In this document: positions 24,599 to 32,410 of the stretch, piece by piece
Numbering within the stretch: the stretch's first letter is position 1
How the letters are laid out: every line of letters starts with the position of its first letter
Assembly: GCA_946886855.1 (NCBI GenBank)
Contig: CAMPJJ010000064.1
Span: 1 to 32,797, forward strand
Direction of reading: 5' to 3'
Length of the DNA: 32,797 nucleotides
DNA from: an uncultured Roseateles sp.
GTDB taxonomy: Bacteria; Pseudomonadota; Gammaproteobacteria; Burkholderiales; Burkholderiaceae
Program-made: the position numbers and the translations under genes
Notes under the pieces: generated by a model
The model's input: only the letters and a program-made list of their open reading frames with translations
Told to the model about the DNA's origin: nothing
Database searches by the model: none

Positions 24599-24654
24599 GG
24601 TCTATCGCGCTCCCTGTCCCTTCGTCTGTCGCTCCGTCTGTCCCCAGTTCCCGA

Positions 24655-25515
24655 ATGCCGATCCTTGCCTTGATGCTCAACGCCACCATCTGGGGGCTGT
24701 CCTGGTGGCCGTTCCGCCAGTTCGAGGGGGCCGGCATGCACCCCTTGTGGACGACGGTGATCCTGTACGTGCTGTCCCTCGTCGTGGTGCTGGCCAGCCA
24801 GCGCGGCGCCGTGGCGGAATGGCTGCGCTCTCCCGGCCTGTGGGTGGTGACGCTGGCGGCCGGGATGACCAACACCGCGTTCAACTGGGGCGTGTCGACC
24901 GGCGACGTGGTCCGGGTGGTGCTGCTCTTCTACCTCATGCCGCTGTGGGCGGTGCTGCTGGCGCGGCTGGTCCTGGGCGAGCCGCTGACGGTGTCGGCCG
25001 GTCTGCGCATCGTCCTGGCGCTGGGCGGGGCGCTGGCGGTGCTGGCGCCGGCGGACGGCGGCTGGCCGCTGCCGTCCAGCCTGCCGGACGTGCTGGGGCT
25101 GCTGGGCGGCATGACCTTTGCCTTCAACAACGTGATGCTGCGCCGCGAGGCCGCCCGCAGCCCCGGCGCGCGGGCGTTGGCGATGTTCGCCGGCGGCGTG
25201 CTGGTGGCGGGCCTGTCCGCGACGGTCATGGCCGGCCAGGGCATTGCGCCGTGGCCGTCGCTGCCGGGCGCGGTCTGGTTGCTGCCGCTGGCAGGCATGG
25301 CGCTGTTGTTCTTCGTCTCCAACCTGTCGCTGCAATACGGGGCGGCGCGGCTGCCGGCCAACGTCACGGCGGTGGTCATGCTGACCGAGGTGCCGGTGGC
25401 GGCGATCTCGGCGCTGCTGCTGGGCGGTGGCACGCTGGACGGAAAAACCGCCGTCGGTGGCGCTGCGATCCTGGCCGCGGCGATGCTGGCGGCGCTTGAG
25501 CGGCGTCGCGCCTGA
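24655..25515 (+). CDS. EamA-family transporter (DMT superfamily)
   Basis: A 286-residue permease with ten hydrophobic segments in two EamA repeats. The N terminus reads LALMLNATIWGLSWWPFRQF, the conserved first helix; the second repeat has ANVTAVVMLTEVPVAAISALLLGG, of which PVAAISALLLGG matches the domain end. The start at 24655 begins directly at the first helix. The frame is open further upstream, to 24454, but those residues look non-coding. No ribosome binding site is clear, so the message may be leaderless or poorly translated. Probable metabolite exporter; substrate unknown. It is followed after 60 bp by glutathione peroxidase with its own strong ribosome binding site. Confidence 0.88.
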   Translation: MPILALMLNATIWGLSWWPFRQFEGAGMHPLWTTVILYVLSLVVVLASQRGAVAEWLRSPGLWVVTLAAGMTNTAFNWGVSTGDVVRVVLLFYLMPLWAVLLARLVLGEPLTVSAGLRIVLALGGALAVLAPADGGWPLPSSLPDVLGLLGGMTFAFNNVMLRREAARSPGARALAMFAGGVLVAGLSATVMAGQGIAPWPSLPGAVWLLPLAGMALLFFVSNLSLQYGAARLPANVTAVVMLTEVPVAAISALLLGGGTLDGKTAVGGAAILAAAMLAALERRRA

Positions 25516-25575
25516 TCCCCTGCGCCGCGCTAGGATGCACCCCGGTCCACCCGGGCCGTAACGAGGAGGTCCCCC

Positions 25576-26073
25576 ATGAGCGCCAATGGCAAGACTGCCT
25601 TCGACTTCGACGCCGTCAGCATCGCCGGCGAACCGGTCGCGCTGTCGGAGTACCGCGGCCGCGTGCTGCTGATCGTCAACACCGCCAGCGAGTGCGGCTT
25701 CACGCCCCAGTTCAAGGGCCTCGAGGACTTGTGGCGCGACTTCCAGGCCCGCGGGCTGGTGGTCGTCGGTTTCCCGAGCAACGAATTCGGCGGCCAGGAC
25801 CCCGGCAGCAACGAGGAGATCTCGTCGTTCTGCCAGCTGAACTACGGCGTGAGCTTCCCGATGATGGCCAAGGTCAAGGTCAACGGCGGGGAAGCGCATC
25901 CTCTGTGGCAATGGCTCAAGGGCGAGAAGCCCGGCATCCTGGGCACGCAGGCGATCAAGTGGAACTTCACCAAGTTCCTGGTCGGCCGCGACGGCCAGGT
26001 GCTCAAGCGCTTCGCGCCGAACGACGCCCCGTCGGCTATCCGCGGCGAGATCGAGGCGGCGCTGGCGGAGTGA
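25576..26073 (+). CDS. glutathione peroxidase-family (thiol) peroxidase
   Basis: A 165-residue soluble peroxidase that reduces H2O2 or organic hydroperoxides. NTASECGFTPQ holds the peroxidatic Cys40, in place of selenocysteine; Gln74 (GGQDPG) and Trp129-Asn130 (KWNFTKFLV) complete the catalytic tetrad. Cys86 in SSFCQL is in the position of the resolving cysteine of thioredoxin-dependent members, so thioredoxin is a likely electron donor. Ribosome binding site GAGGAGG is well placed. The stop codon overlaps the start of the next gene as GTGA, which indicates translational coupling. Confidence 0.95.
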   Translation: MSANGKTAFDFDAVSIAGEPVALSEYRGRVLLIVNTASECGFTPQFKGLEDLWRDFQARGLVVVGFPSNEFGGQDPGSNEEISSFCQLNYGVSFPMMAKVKVNGGEAHPLWQWLKGEKPGILGTQAIKWNFTKFLVGRDGQVLKRFAPNDAPSAIRGEIEAALAE

Positions 26074-27251
26074 GTACCTCGGCCGACGAACGTTCCAGCC
26101 TCGCGGCTGGTGATGACGGGCGCGACGCCGACGGCGAGGCGTTGGCCCACATTGCCCACCACTTCACCCGTTTTGCCGAGACCGACGGCGCGGACGACGC
26201 GCTGTACCAGGCGCTGGCCGCGGTCATCGCCGCCGATCCGGCGCTCATGGCCTTGCTGCTCGAGGCGCCGCAGACGCAGCGCAAGCCGGTGCTGCTGCTG
26301 GCCGCGCTGCACGACCGGATCCTGGCCGGCGAGCCGCACCCGCTCGCCGCGTATTACGCGAGCGTGGGCGGGCAGCGGGCGCCGGACGAAGACCTGGGTG
26401 CGCATCTCCGCGCCTTCGTCCGTCGGGAGGACACGGCGCTCCGCGCGCTGATCCGCACGCGCACGACGCAGACCAACGAGACCGGCCGGTGTGCGGTGCT
26501 CCGACCCGCGTTGCAGGCGCTCGCGGCGCGTCTCGGCGGCACCGACGCCCGGCCGGTCGAACTGGCCCTGTTCGAGTTCGGCTGCAGCGCAGGTCTGATC
26601 TTGGGCGCCGATCGCTACGCCTACGACGATGGCGTCGAGACGACGTCCGGTGAGCGCCCTGATGCGCCATTGATCTCCACCACCTGGCGTGGCGAGCGCC
26701 CAGCCGGACTGCTCGGTGCGCCGCGCTGGCGGGCGGGCCGACGCATGGGCGTCGATCTGCAGCCGATCGCTCCTGCCGACGACGTGGCAGCCCGCTGGTT
26801 GCGCGCCTGCCTTTGGCCGGGCGACGCCGCGCGTCGGGAACGGCTGGACCGGGCGCTGGCCGATGCGCGGCGGCATCCGGTGCCACTGCTGCGGACGGAG
26901 GACGGACTGGCGGACCTTGAGCGCTGGCTGGACGAGCTGCCCGCCGGCGTCACGCCGGTGATCTTCAACGTCTGGGTGCTGGCCTACTTCGAGCCTGACG
27001 CCCTCAAGGCCCACGTCGCTCGCATCTGGCGCCTGGTGCGCGAGCGCGGTCTCGCATGGATCAGCGGCGAAGTCGGCAAGCTCGCGCCCATGGCCTCGCC
27101 GCCAGCGTGCCCGGCAGGGGAATCACCCGGCAGCGGCACCTTGTGGACGCTCCAATGGCGCGACGGCGCCGAGCTCCGCACCGAGGCGCTGGCCTGGTCG
27201 CATCCGCACGGACGCTGGATCGAGTGGCTCACGCCAGCGGCGTCAGCTTGA
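26070..27251 (+). CDS. DUF2332-family protein, coupled to glutathione peroxidase
   Basis: A 393-residue soluble protein. The motif FEFGCSAGLILGADRYAY matches the central signature of DUF2332 (E-GxSAGLNLxxDRY). Other blocks are LAHIAHHFTRFAE at the N terminus, TNETGRCAVLRPAL, and VIFNVWVLAYFEPDALKAHV near the C terminus. The GxSAG and later acidic patches hint at a SAM-methyltransferase-like fold, but no activity is proven. The only start that fits is GTG at 26070, overlapping the peroxidase TGA by four bases. The 3' end overlaps the convergent monooxygenase gene by 23 bp. Coupling suggests a role in the same condition as the peroxidase, which is inference. Confidence 0.85.
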   Translation: MSTSADERSSLAAGDDGRDADGEALAHIAHHFTRFAETDGADDALYQALAAVIAADPALMALLLEAPQTQRKPVLLLAALHDRILAGEPHPLAAYYASVGGQRAPDEDLGAHLRAFVRREDTALRALIRTRTTQTNETGRCAVLRPALQALAARLGGTDARPVELALFEFGCSAGLILGADRYAYDDGVETTSGERPDAPLISTTWRGERPAGLLGAPRWRAGRRMGVDLQPIAPADDVAARWLRACLWPGDAARRERLDRALADARRHPVPLLRTEDGLADLERWLDELPAGVTPVIFNVWVLAYFEPDALKAHVARIWRLVRERGLAWISGEVGKLAPMASPPACPAGESPGSGTLWTLQWRDGAELRTEALAWSHPHGRWIEWLTPAASA

Positions 27252-27546
27252 TCAGTTCAAGCGGCGCGCCCAGCAGGTCCGGCGCCCGCTTCGCGAAGGC
27301 CTGGAAGTGCGGCGTCGCGCGATGCGCCTCCAGGGCGGCCTCGTCGTCGAACTGCTCGTGCATCTGGAACGTGCCGGGCGTTTCCACCCGTTCGAACAGG
27401 CGGTAGTCGCGGCAGCCGGGCTCCTGGCGGGTGGGCGGGACCAGTCCGGTCAGCGCGGCGCGCAGCTCCTCGCGGCGCCCGGGCGCGGCGACGAGCACCG
27501 CGATCATCGTCACGGTGGCGGAGGAGGTCGTATCGGGAAGGCTCAT
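27229..27546 (-). CDS. antibiotic biosynthesis monooxygenase (ABM) domain protein
   Basis: A 105-residue ferredoxin-like-fold protein of the YgiN/ABM type. The strand MIAVLVAAPGRREELRAAL is followed by QEPGCRDYRLFERVETPGTF, and then the conserved HEQFDDEAALEAH and HFQAF, typical of quinol monooxygenases. The ATG at 27546 gives the full-length form; a second Met at residue 14 would begin at the first strand. No strong ribosome binding site for either. The gene ends inside the 3' end of the DUF2332 gene. It may oxidise quinol-like or phenolic compounds; many members have no known substrate. Confidence 0.88.
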   Translation of the reverse strand: MSLPDTTSSATVTMIAVLVAAPGRREELRAALTGLVPPTRQEPGCRDYRLFERVETPGTFQMHEQFDDEAALEAHRATPHFQAFAKRAPDLLGAPLELIKLTPLA

Positions 27547-27653
27547 GGATCGGTCCGTGCAGCAGGGTGTGGAGCGTCGGATGCTAGGGGCCGCGCGCTC
27601 GATGCGACAGCCCCTCGCACACGAAACACTTTCAACCCGGACGCAAGAACGCG

Positions 27654-27672
27654 GCGCCGATAGGATCGGCGC
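27654..27672. promoter_or_regulatory. hairpin GCGCCGAT-AGG-ATCGGCGC before the M20 gene
   Basis: Perfect 8-bp arms around AGG; the centre contains TAGGAT, a -10-like hexamer. Lies 55 bp before the M20 peptidase start. A dyad over a -10 would fit a repressor site, but there is no convincing -35. Confidence 0.35.
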
Positions 27673-27726
27673 TTCCTTCGCTCCCGAGGGGGCGGTTCCT
27701 TCAAGAACGATCTGGAGATCTCGCCG

Positions 27727-29034
27727 ATGCCCGCTTCCCTTCCCACCTGGCGCCGCGCGGCGCTGGCCTTGGCCGCGATGAGCGCCCTCGGCGTCCAGGC
27801 GCAGACGGTCCCCGAGCTCAACGCCCTCGCCGCCAAGGAGCAGCCCGCGCTGATGAAGACGCTGCAGCAGCTGGTCGAGATCGAGTCCGGCAGCTCCGAC
27901 CGCCAGGGCCTGGACCGCATTGCCGGCGTCATCGCGCAGCGCTTGCGCGAGCTCGGCGGCCAGGTCCAGTTGATCGATCCGGACAAGACCATCGCCGCGC
28001 CGACCTCGGACGCGGGCGACGGTCCGGCCAAGGTCGGCCAGGTCGTGCAGGCGTCGTTCAAGGGCGGCAACCCCAACGGCAAGCGCGTCCTGCTGATCGC
28101 GCACATGGACACCGTCTACCAGCGCGGCGGCCTCAAGCAGCAGCCCTTCCGCATCGACGGCAACCACGCCTACGGCCTGGGCATCGCCGACGACAAGCAG
28201 GGCGTCGCCACCATCCTGCATGCGCTGGCCATGCTCAAGTCGGTCGGCTTCAAGGACTACGCCGAGATCACCGTGCTGATCAACGGCGACGAGGAGATCG
28301 GTTCGCCCGGCTCGAACCCGCTGATCACCAAGCTCGGCGGCGAGCATGACGCGGTGCTGTCCTTCGAGGGCGGCGGCGGTCCGACGACGCCGGACACGGT
28401 GCGCCTGGCCACCAGCGGCATCGCCTCGGTGGACCTGAAGGTCAAGGGGCGCTCGTCGCATGCCGGCGCGGCGCCGGAGAAGGGCATCAACGCGCTGACC
28501 GAGTTGTCCCACCAGATCCTTCAGACGCGCGATCTCTCCGATCCCAAGCGCGGCCTGCACCTGAACTGGACGATGGCCAAGGCGGGCTCGGTCCGCAACG
28601 CGATCCCGGAGCGCGCCGAGGCCCAGGGGGATGCGCGCGCGGACCGCTTCGCCGACTTCGACGCCCTGGAAGCCGAGCTGCGCAAGCGCATCCAGAACAA
28701 GCTGATCCCCGATGCCGAGGTGAGCGTGAGTTTCAACCGCGGCCGCCCGCCGCTGGCGGCGACCGACGCGTCCCGCGCGCTGGCCGCGAAGGTCAAGGCC
28801 CTGGCCGACGAGCAGAAGCTGGAGCTGGTTGTGCGCGACCGCCCGACCGGCGGCGGCACCGATGCCGCCTATGCGTCGCTGGCGACCAAGGCGCCGGTGA
28901 TCGAGGGCCTGGGCGTGCGCGGCTACGGCGCGCACAGCAGCGACAGCGAGTACGTCGTCGTCGACGCCATCGCGCCGAAGCTGGTGCTCGTCACGCGCCT
29001 GGTGATGGCCATCGGCAGCGGCAAGGCGCTCTGA
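27727..29034 (+). CDS. exported M20-family metallopeptidase (glutamate carboxypeptidase-like)
   Basis: A 435-residue zinc exopeptidase. A signal peptide (about 1-25, cleavage after VQA) directs it to the periplasm. The co-catalytic zinc ligands are His126 (AHMDTVY), Asp155 (GIADDKQG), Glu190 of the pair GDEEIGSPGS, and a His in GAHSSDSEY near the C terminus. The dimerisation/lid domain lies between (about 235-345). The order and size match CPG2-like glutamate carboxypeptidases, which release C-terminal glutamate from peptides and folates; the actual substrate is uncertain. GGAG lies 9 nt before the ATG. A stable hairpin follows. Confidence 0.93.
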   Translation: MPASLPTWRRAALALAAMSALGVQAQTVPELNALAAKEQPALMKTLQQLVEIESGSSDRQGLDRIAGVIAQRLRELGGQVQLIDPDKTIAAPTSDAGDGPAKVGQVVQASFKGGNPNGKRVLLIAHMDTVYQRGGLKQQPFRIDGNHAYGLGIADDKQGVATILHALAMLKSVGFKDYAEITVLINGDEEIGSPGSNPLITKLGGEHDAVLSFEGGGGPTTPDTVRLATSGIASVDLKVKGRSSHAGAAPEKGINALTELSHQILQTRDLSDPKRGLHLNWTMAKAGSVRNAIPERAEAQGDARADRFADFDALEAELRKRIQNKLIPDAEVSVSFNRGRPPLAATDASRALAAKVKALADEQKLELVVRDRPTGGGTDAAYASLATKAPVIEGLGVRGYGAHSSDSEYVVVDAIAPKLVLVTRLVMAIGSGKAL

Positions 29035-29060
29035 GGCGTCCCTCGGTGGCTCAGGGACGG

Positions 29061-29105
29061 CATGGCGTGGGGATTTGCCGCTTGCCGGCAAGGCCCCCTG
29101 CCATG
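29061..29105. terminator. long hairpin between convergent M20 and thioesterase genes
   Basis: CATGGCGTGGGG (29061-29072) pairs with CCCCCTGCCATG (29094-29105) with one mismatch and one wobble. Inside it TTGCCG (29075-29080) pairs with CGGCAA (29086-29091). It lies in the 109-bp gap between two convergent genes and could end both transcripts; no T-run, so Rho or hairpin stabilisation may be involved. Confidence 0.55.
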
Positions 29106-29143
29106 GCGGCCAAGCGCACAACAGGTGGCCGGACCAAGCGTGT

Positions 29144-29545
29144 TCAGGCCTTCGGATAAAGAACCATCTGCGTGCAGCGGAACAGCGCGATCGTCTTGCC
29201 GTTGTGCGTGACGGTCGCGTCCCAGACCTGGGTGGTGCGGCCCATGTGGACGGCGGTGGCGAGGCATTCGATGACGCCGTCGCGGGCGGTGCCCAGGTGG
29301 TTGGACTTGAGCTCGACCGTGGTGAAGTTCTGCGCGCCGTCGGGCAGCGACGAGATGCAGCCGTAGCCGCAGCAGGTGTCGGCCAGCGTCACGACGCTGC
29401 CGGCGTGCAGGTAGCCGTTGGGCGCCATCACCTGCTGGGTGACCGGCAGGCGCGCGAAGACGCGGCCCTTCTCGACCTCGACGATCTCGATGCCCATGTG
29501 GCCGGGCAGGCAGGCGGCGCCGCGCGTGTTGAAGTCGTTGATCAT
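29144..29545 (-). CDS. PaaI-family thioesterase (hotdog fold)
   Basis: A 133-residue hotdog-fold protein. PNGYLHAGSVVTLADTCCGY is the signature with Asn43, His47-Gly49 and Asp56 as candidate catalytic and CoA-binding residues. VELKSNHLGTARDG and VWDATVTHNGKTIALFRCTQ complete the fold. These enzymes hydrolyse aryl- or acyl-CoA thioesters. Start at 29545 is the family-typical N terminus; the ribosome binding site is weak. It diverges from tyrB across 149 bp. No phenylacetate pathway genes are nearby, so a housekeeping CoA-recycling role is more likely than a role in phenylacetate degradation. Confidence 0.92.
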   Translation of the reverse strand: MINDFNTRGAACLPGHMGIEIVEVEKGRVFARLPVTQQVMAPNGYLHAGSVVTLADTCCGYGCISSLPDGAQNFTTVELKSNHLGTARDGVIECLATAVHMGRTTQVWDATVTHNGKTIALFRCTQMVLYPKA

Positions 29546-29694
29546 GTGATTCTGTGAAGCGGATGGATCAGGTCATGCGAAGCCGGCATTGTCGTCGGCC
29601 TGTATCGGCGCTTCGGCGCGGGCGCTGTTCCGGTGCGGGCGGGCGCGGCTGGGGATAATGAGGCGAGCCGATAGTCCAACGGGGAGTTCCCAGC

Positions 29695-30888
29695 ATGTTC
29701 CAGCACGTCGACGCCTACGCGGGCGATCCCATCCTCAGCCTGAACGAGGCTTTCCAGAAGGATCCGCGCACGCAGAAGATCAACCTGTCCATCGGCATCT
29801 ACTTCGATGACGACGGCCGCATCCCGATGCTGGACTCGGTGCGCCGGGCCGAGCTGGCGGTGGTGGAACAGGCCGGCGCGCGGCCCTACCTGCCGATGGA
29901 GGGCGCGGCCAACTTCCGCACCGAGGTGCAGAAGCTGCTCTTCGGCGCCGACAGCGAGGCGCTCCAGAGCAAGCGCGTCGCGACGATCCAGGGCGTGGGC
30001 TCGTCCGGCGGGCTCAAGGTCGGCGCAGACTTCATCAAGCGCTACTTCCCCGACAGCGCGATCTACCTGAGCGACCCGACCTGGGACAACCACCGCGCGG
30101 TCTTCGAGGGCTCCTACATCGAGTGCCGGAGCTACCCGTACTACGACGCCAAGACCGGCGGTCTGCGCTTCGACGCGATGCTGCAGGCGCTGTCGGAAGC
30201 GCCGGCGCGCAGCGTCGTGCTGCTGCATGCGTGCTGCCACAACCCGACCGGCGTGGACCTGTCGCAGTCGCAGTGGGACGCGCTGATCCCGGTGCTGAAG
30301 GAGCGCGAGCTGATCGCCTTCCTGGACCTGGCCTACCAGGGCTACGGCGACGGCCTGGAGCAGGACACCTTCGCGATCCGCGCGCTGACCGCGGCGGGCC
30401 TGAGCTTCTTCGTCGCGAACAGCTTCTCCAAGAACATGAGCCTGTACGGCGAGCGCTGCGGCGCGCTGTCGGTGGTGTGCCCGGACGCCGCACAGGCGGC
30501 CAACGTGCTGGGGCAGTTGAAGTTCACGATCCGCCGCAACTATTCGAACCCGCCAATGCACGGCGGCCAGGTCGTGGCCAAGGTCCTGGGCGACCCGGCG
30601 CTGCGCGCGCTGTGGGAAGGCGAGGTCGAGGAGATGCGCGAGCGCATCCTGGCGATGCGCAACGCGTTGTTCGAGGTGGTCTCGGCCAAGGTGCCGGGCC
30701 GCAACTTCGACTACTTCCTGAAGCAGCGCGGCATGTTCAGCTACACCGGCCTGACGCCCGAGCAGGTGGACCGCCTGCGCGAGGAATTCGGGGTCTACAT
30801 CCTGCGCTCCGGCCGCATGTGCATCGCGGGCCTGAACACGCGCAACGTCGAAGGCACGGCGAACGCGATGGCCGCCGTCCTCGCCTGA
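29695..30888 (+). CDS. tyrB: aromatic amino acid aminotransferase (AspC/TyrB family)
   Basis: A 397-residue fold-type-I PLP enzyme. It starts [20 protein letters not shown], the typical class Ia N terminus. Trp130 (DPTWDNHR), Asp211 ([12 protein letters not shown]), Lys246 ([16 protein letters not shown] Schiff base) and Arg254 bind the cofactor; the late [11 protein letters not shown] supplies the Arg that binds the substrate carboxylate. Length equals E. coli TyrB/AspC. Whether aspartate or aromatic acids are preferred cannot be settled by sequence alone; proteins of this form in Burkholderiales are usually called aromatic aminotransferases. GGGGAG precedes the ATG. A 105-bp nested hairpin element begins 27 bp after the stop. 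Confidence 0.93.
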   Translation: MFQHVDAYAGDPILSLNEAFQKDPRTQKINLSIGIYFDDDGRIPMLDSVRRAELAVVEQAGARPYLPMEGAANFRTEVQKLLFGADSEALQSKRVATIQGVGSSGGLKVGADFIKRYFPDSAIYLSDPTWDNHRAVFEGSYIECRSYPYYDAKTGGLRFDAMLQALSEAPARSVVLLHACCHNPTGVDLSQSQWDALIPVLKERELIAFLDLAYQGYGDGLEQDTFAIRALTAAGLSFFVANSFSKNMSLYGERCGALSVVCPDAAQAANVLGQLKFTIRRNYSNPPMHGGQVVAKVLGDPALRALWEGEVEEMRERILAMRNALFEVVSAKVPGRNFDYFLKQRGMFSYTGLTPEQVDRLREEFGVYILRSGRMCIAGLNTRNVEGTANAMAAVLA

Positions 30889-30914
30889 CGAAGCGACAAG
30901 CTCGGTCGCTCCTG

Positions 30915-31019
30915 GAGAGGGCCGACCGGGCCCCCTTTGCGCAGGTATTAGGAGGAATTTGGCATCCGGGAGGATGCCAAAGGGGGACACGGAGCAAAGG
31001 GGGCCCGGTTGGCCCTCTC
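30915..31019 (+). repeat. 105-bp nested inverted-repeat element between tyrB and dadA
   Basis: The outer arms are 26 bp (30915-30940 and 30994-31019) and pair at 25 of 26 positions. The one exception is a G-T pair, which is a G-U wobble in plus-strand RNA. Inside lies a perfect 10-bp hairpin TTTGGCATCC-GGGA-GGATGCCAAA (30958-30981). The word CAAAGGGGG occurs twice (30978-30986 and 30995-31003), and both copies can pair with CCCCCTTTG at 30931-30939, giving two mutually exclusive folds. AGGAGG at 30950 is exposed in the loop. There is no T-run after it and no target-site duplication that I can see. It could be a dispersed REPIN/MITE-type repeat or a structured RNA. Confidence 0.8.
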
Positions 31020-31061
31020 GCGCTAGGTCTCCCACGGGCATTCCCCTTGCGCGCATGCGGC

Positions 31062-31120
31062 GAGGTTATGGGTAGCGGCACCGCTTTCATTGGCTGAGGG
31101 TGTCGTGAATCCGTAACCTC
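31062..31120 (+). promoter_or_regulatory. possible structured leader before dadA-like gene
   Basis: GAGGTTA (31062-31068) and TAACCTC (31114-31120) can close a 45-nt interior containing the small hairpin AGCGG-CA-CCGCT (31074-31085). It ends 15 bp before the dadA-like ATG, so the closing arm could influence translation. I do not recognise a known riboswitch. Confidence 0.35.
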
Positions 31121-31135
31121 CCGGACCATTCAAGA

Positions 31136-32401
31136 ATGAATTCGTCCGGGATGAAGCAGCTAGTCGTGATCGGTGGGGGCGTCGTGGGCGTCACCACCGC
31201 CTGGGCCCTGGCGGAGGCGGGGCATCGGGTGACGCTCGTGGAGCGCGAGGCCACCCTCGCCTCCGGCGCGAGCCGTGCGAACGGCGGACAGCTCAGCTAC
31301 CGCTACGTGTCGCCGCTGGCGGATGCCGGCGTGCCTTTGAAGGCGCTGCGCTGGCTGCTCGATCCGGACGGTCCCTTGCGTTTCAAGCCGGACGGCACGA
31401 CAGCGCAATGGCGCTGGCTGGCGTCTTTCCTGGCGCATTGCCGCGGGCCGGTGAACCAGCGGACCACGGAGCGTCTGCTCGAACTCGGCGCGTTCAGCCA
31501 GCAATGCTTCGGCGAACTGCAACGGCACGCGGCGCTCGATGCCATCGCGCTGCGCACGCCGGGCAAGCTGGTCGTGTATCGCAAGGCGGAGGAATTCGCG
31601 CGCGTCGCCGCGCGCACGCCCGCCGGCGGGCCGGAACGGGCGCTGACCCGCGACGAGTGCCTGACGATCGAACCTTCGCTCGGCGACGGCGGCGCGCAGT
31701 GGCTGGCCGGCGGCATCTTCACCTCGGGCGAGGCGGTCGCCGATTGCCATGCACTCAGCGTGCAACTGGGCGAGCGCCTGGCGCGCCATCCGAATTTCCG
31801 AGGCCGGGTGAAGGCCACGGCCACCGGCTTCGTCGTCGAGGGCGACCGGGTCGTCGGGCTCAGGACGGACCAGGGCGATCTGGTCGCGGATGGGATCGTG
31901 CTGGCGGCCGGGCTGCAGAGCGCGGCGCTGGCGGAGCGCGTCGACCTGCGCCTGCCCTTGTACCCCCTCAAGGGCTACAGCCTGTCCGCGCCGATCAACG
32001 GCGTGCACCGCCCGCCGACGGTCAGCGTCACCGACTTCGAGCGCAAGACGCTTTACGCCCGCATCGGGGACCAGCTCCGCGTCGCGGCGATGGTGGACCT
32101 TGTCGGCGACGACACGAGCATCGATCCGAAGCGCCTGGCCGCCTTGCAGCGCAACGTGCGAGAGACCTTCCCGAGGGCTGCCGACTATGACCACGCCGTG
32201 CCCTGGGCCGGCCTGCGCCCGGCGACGCCGAGCGGCGCCCCCATGCTCGGCGAGACGCCGCTGCGCGGGCTGTGGCTCAATGTCGGCCATGGCGCCCTGG
32301 GATTCACCTTCTCGTTCGGCTCGGCCCGCATCGTGGCCGACCTCATCTCCGGCAAGCCCAGCCCGATCGCGCTGGACGGGCTGCAACTCCGCGCTGCCTG
32401 A
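31136..32401 (+). CDS. dadA: D-amino-acid dehydrogenase (FAD-dependent, DadA-like)
   Basis: A 421-residue FAD oxidoreductase that oxidises D-amino acids to 2-oxo acids, passing electrons to the respiratory chain. The N-terminal VVIGGGVVGVTTAWAL is the dinucleotide-binding loop, ending in Glu36. ASRANGGQLSYRYVSPLA is the DadA-type segment near the flavin, and GLRPATPSGAPMLG and NVGHGALGFTFSFGSA are the C-terminal DAO signatures. Two starts compete: 31136 and an internal ATG at 31151, which lies closer to the first strand; neither has a good ribosome binding site. A downstream gene begins 9 bp after the stop. Substrate range is unknown; D-alanine is usual for the family. Confidence 0.93.
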   Translation: MNSSGMKQLVVIGGGVVGVTTAWALAEAGHRVTLVEREATLASGASRANGGQLSYRYVSPLADAGVPLKALRWLLDPDGPLRFKPDGTTAQWRWLASFLAHCRGPVNQRTTERLLELGAFSQQCFGELQRHAALDAIALRTPGKLVVYRKAEEFARVAARTPAGGPERALTRDECLTIEPSLGDGGAQWLAGGIFTSGEAVADCHALSVQLGERLARHPNFRGRVKATATGFVVEGDRVVGLRTDQGDLVADGIVLAAGLQSAALAERVDLRLPLYPLKGYSLSAPINGVHRPPTVSVTDFERKTLYARIGDQLRVAAMVDLVGDDTSIDPKRLAALQRNVRETFPRAADYDHAVPWAGLRPATPSGAPMLGETPLRGLWLNVGHGALGFTFSFGSARIVADLISGKPSPIALDGLQLRAA

Positions 32402-32410
32402 GGGTCTGCG

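Noticed and set aside
30974..31075. 33-codon ORF starting with ATG inside the nested hairpin
   Set aside because: The ATG is buried in the inner stem, the AGGAGG is 18 nt away and the peptide has no recognisable feature; the inverted repeats explain the sequence better.
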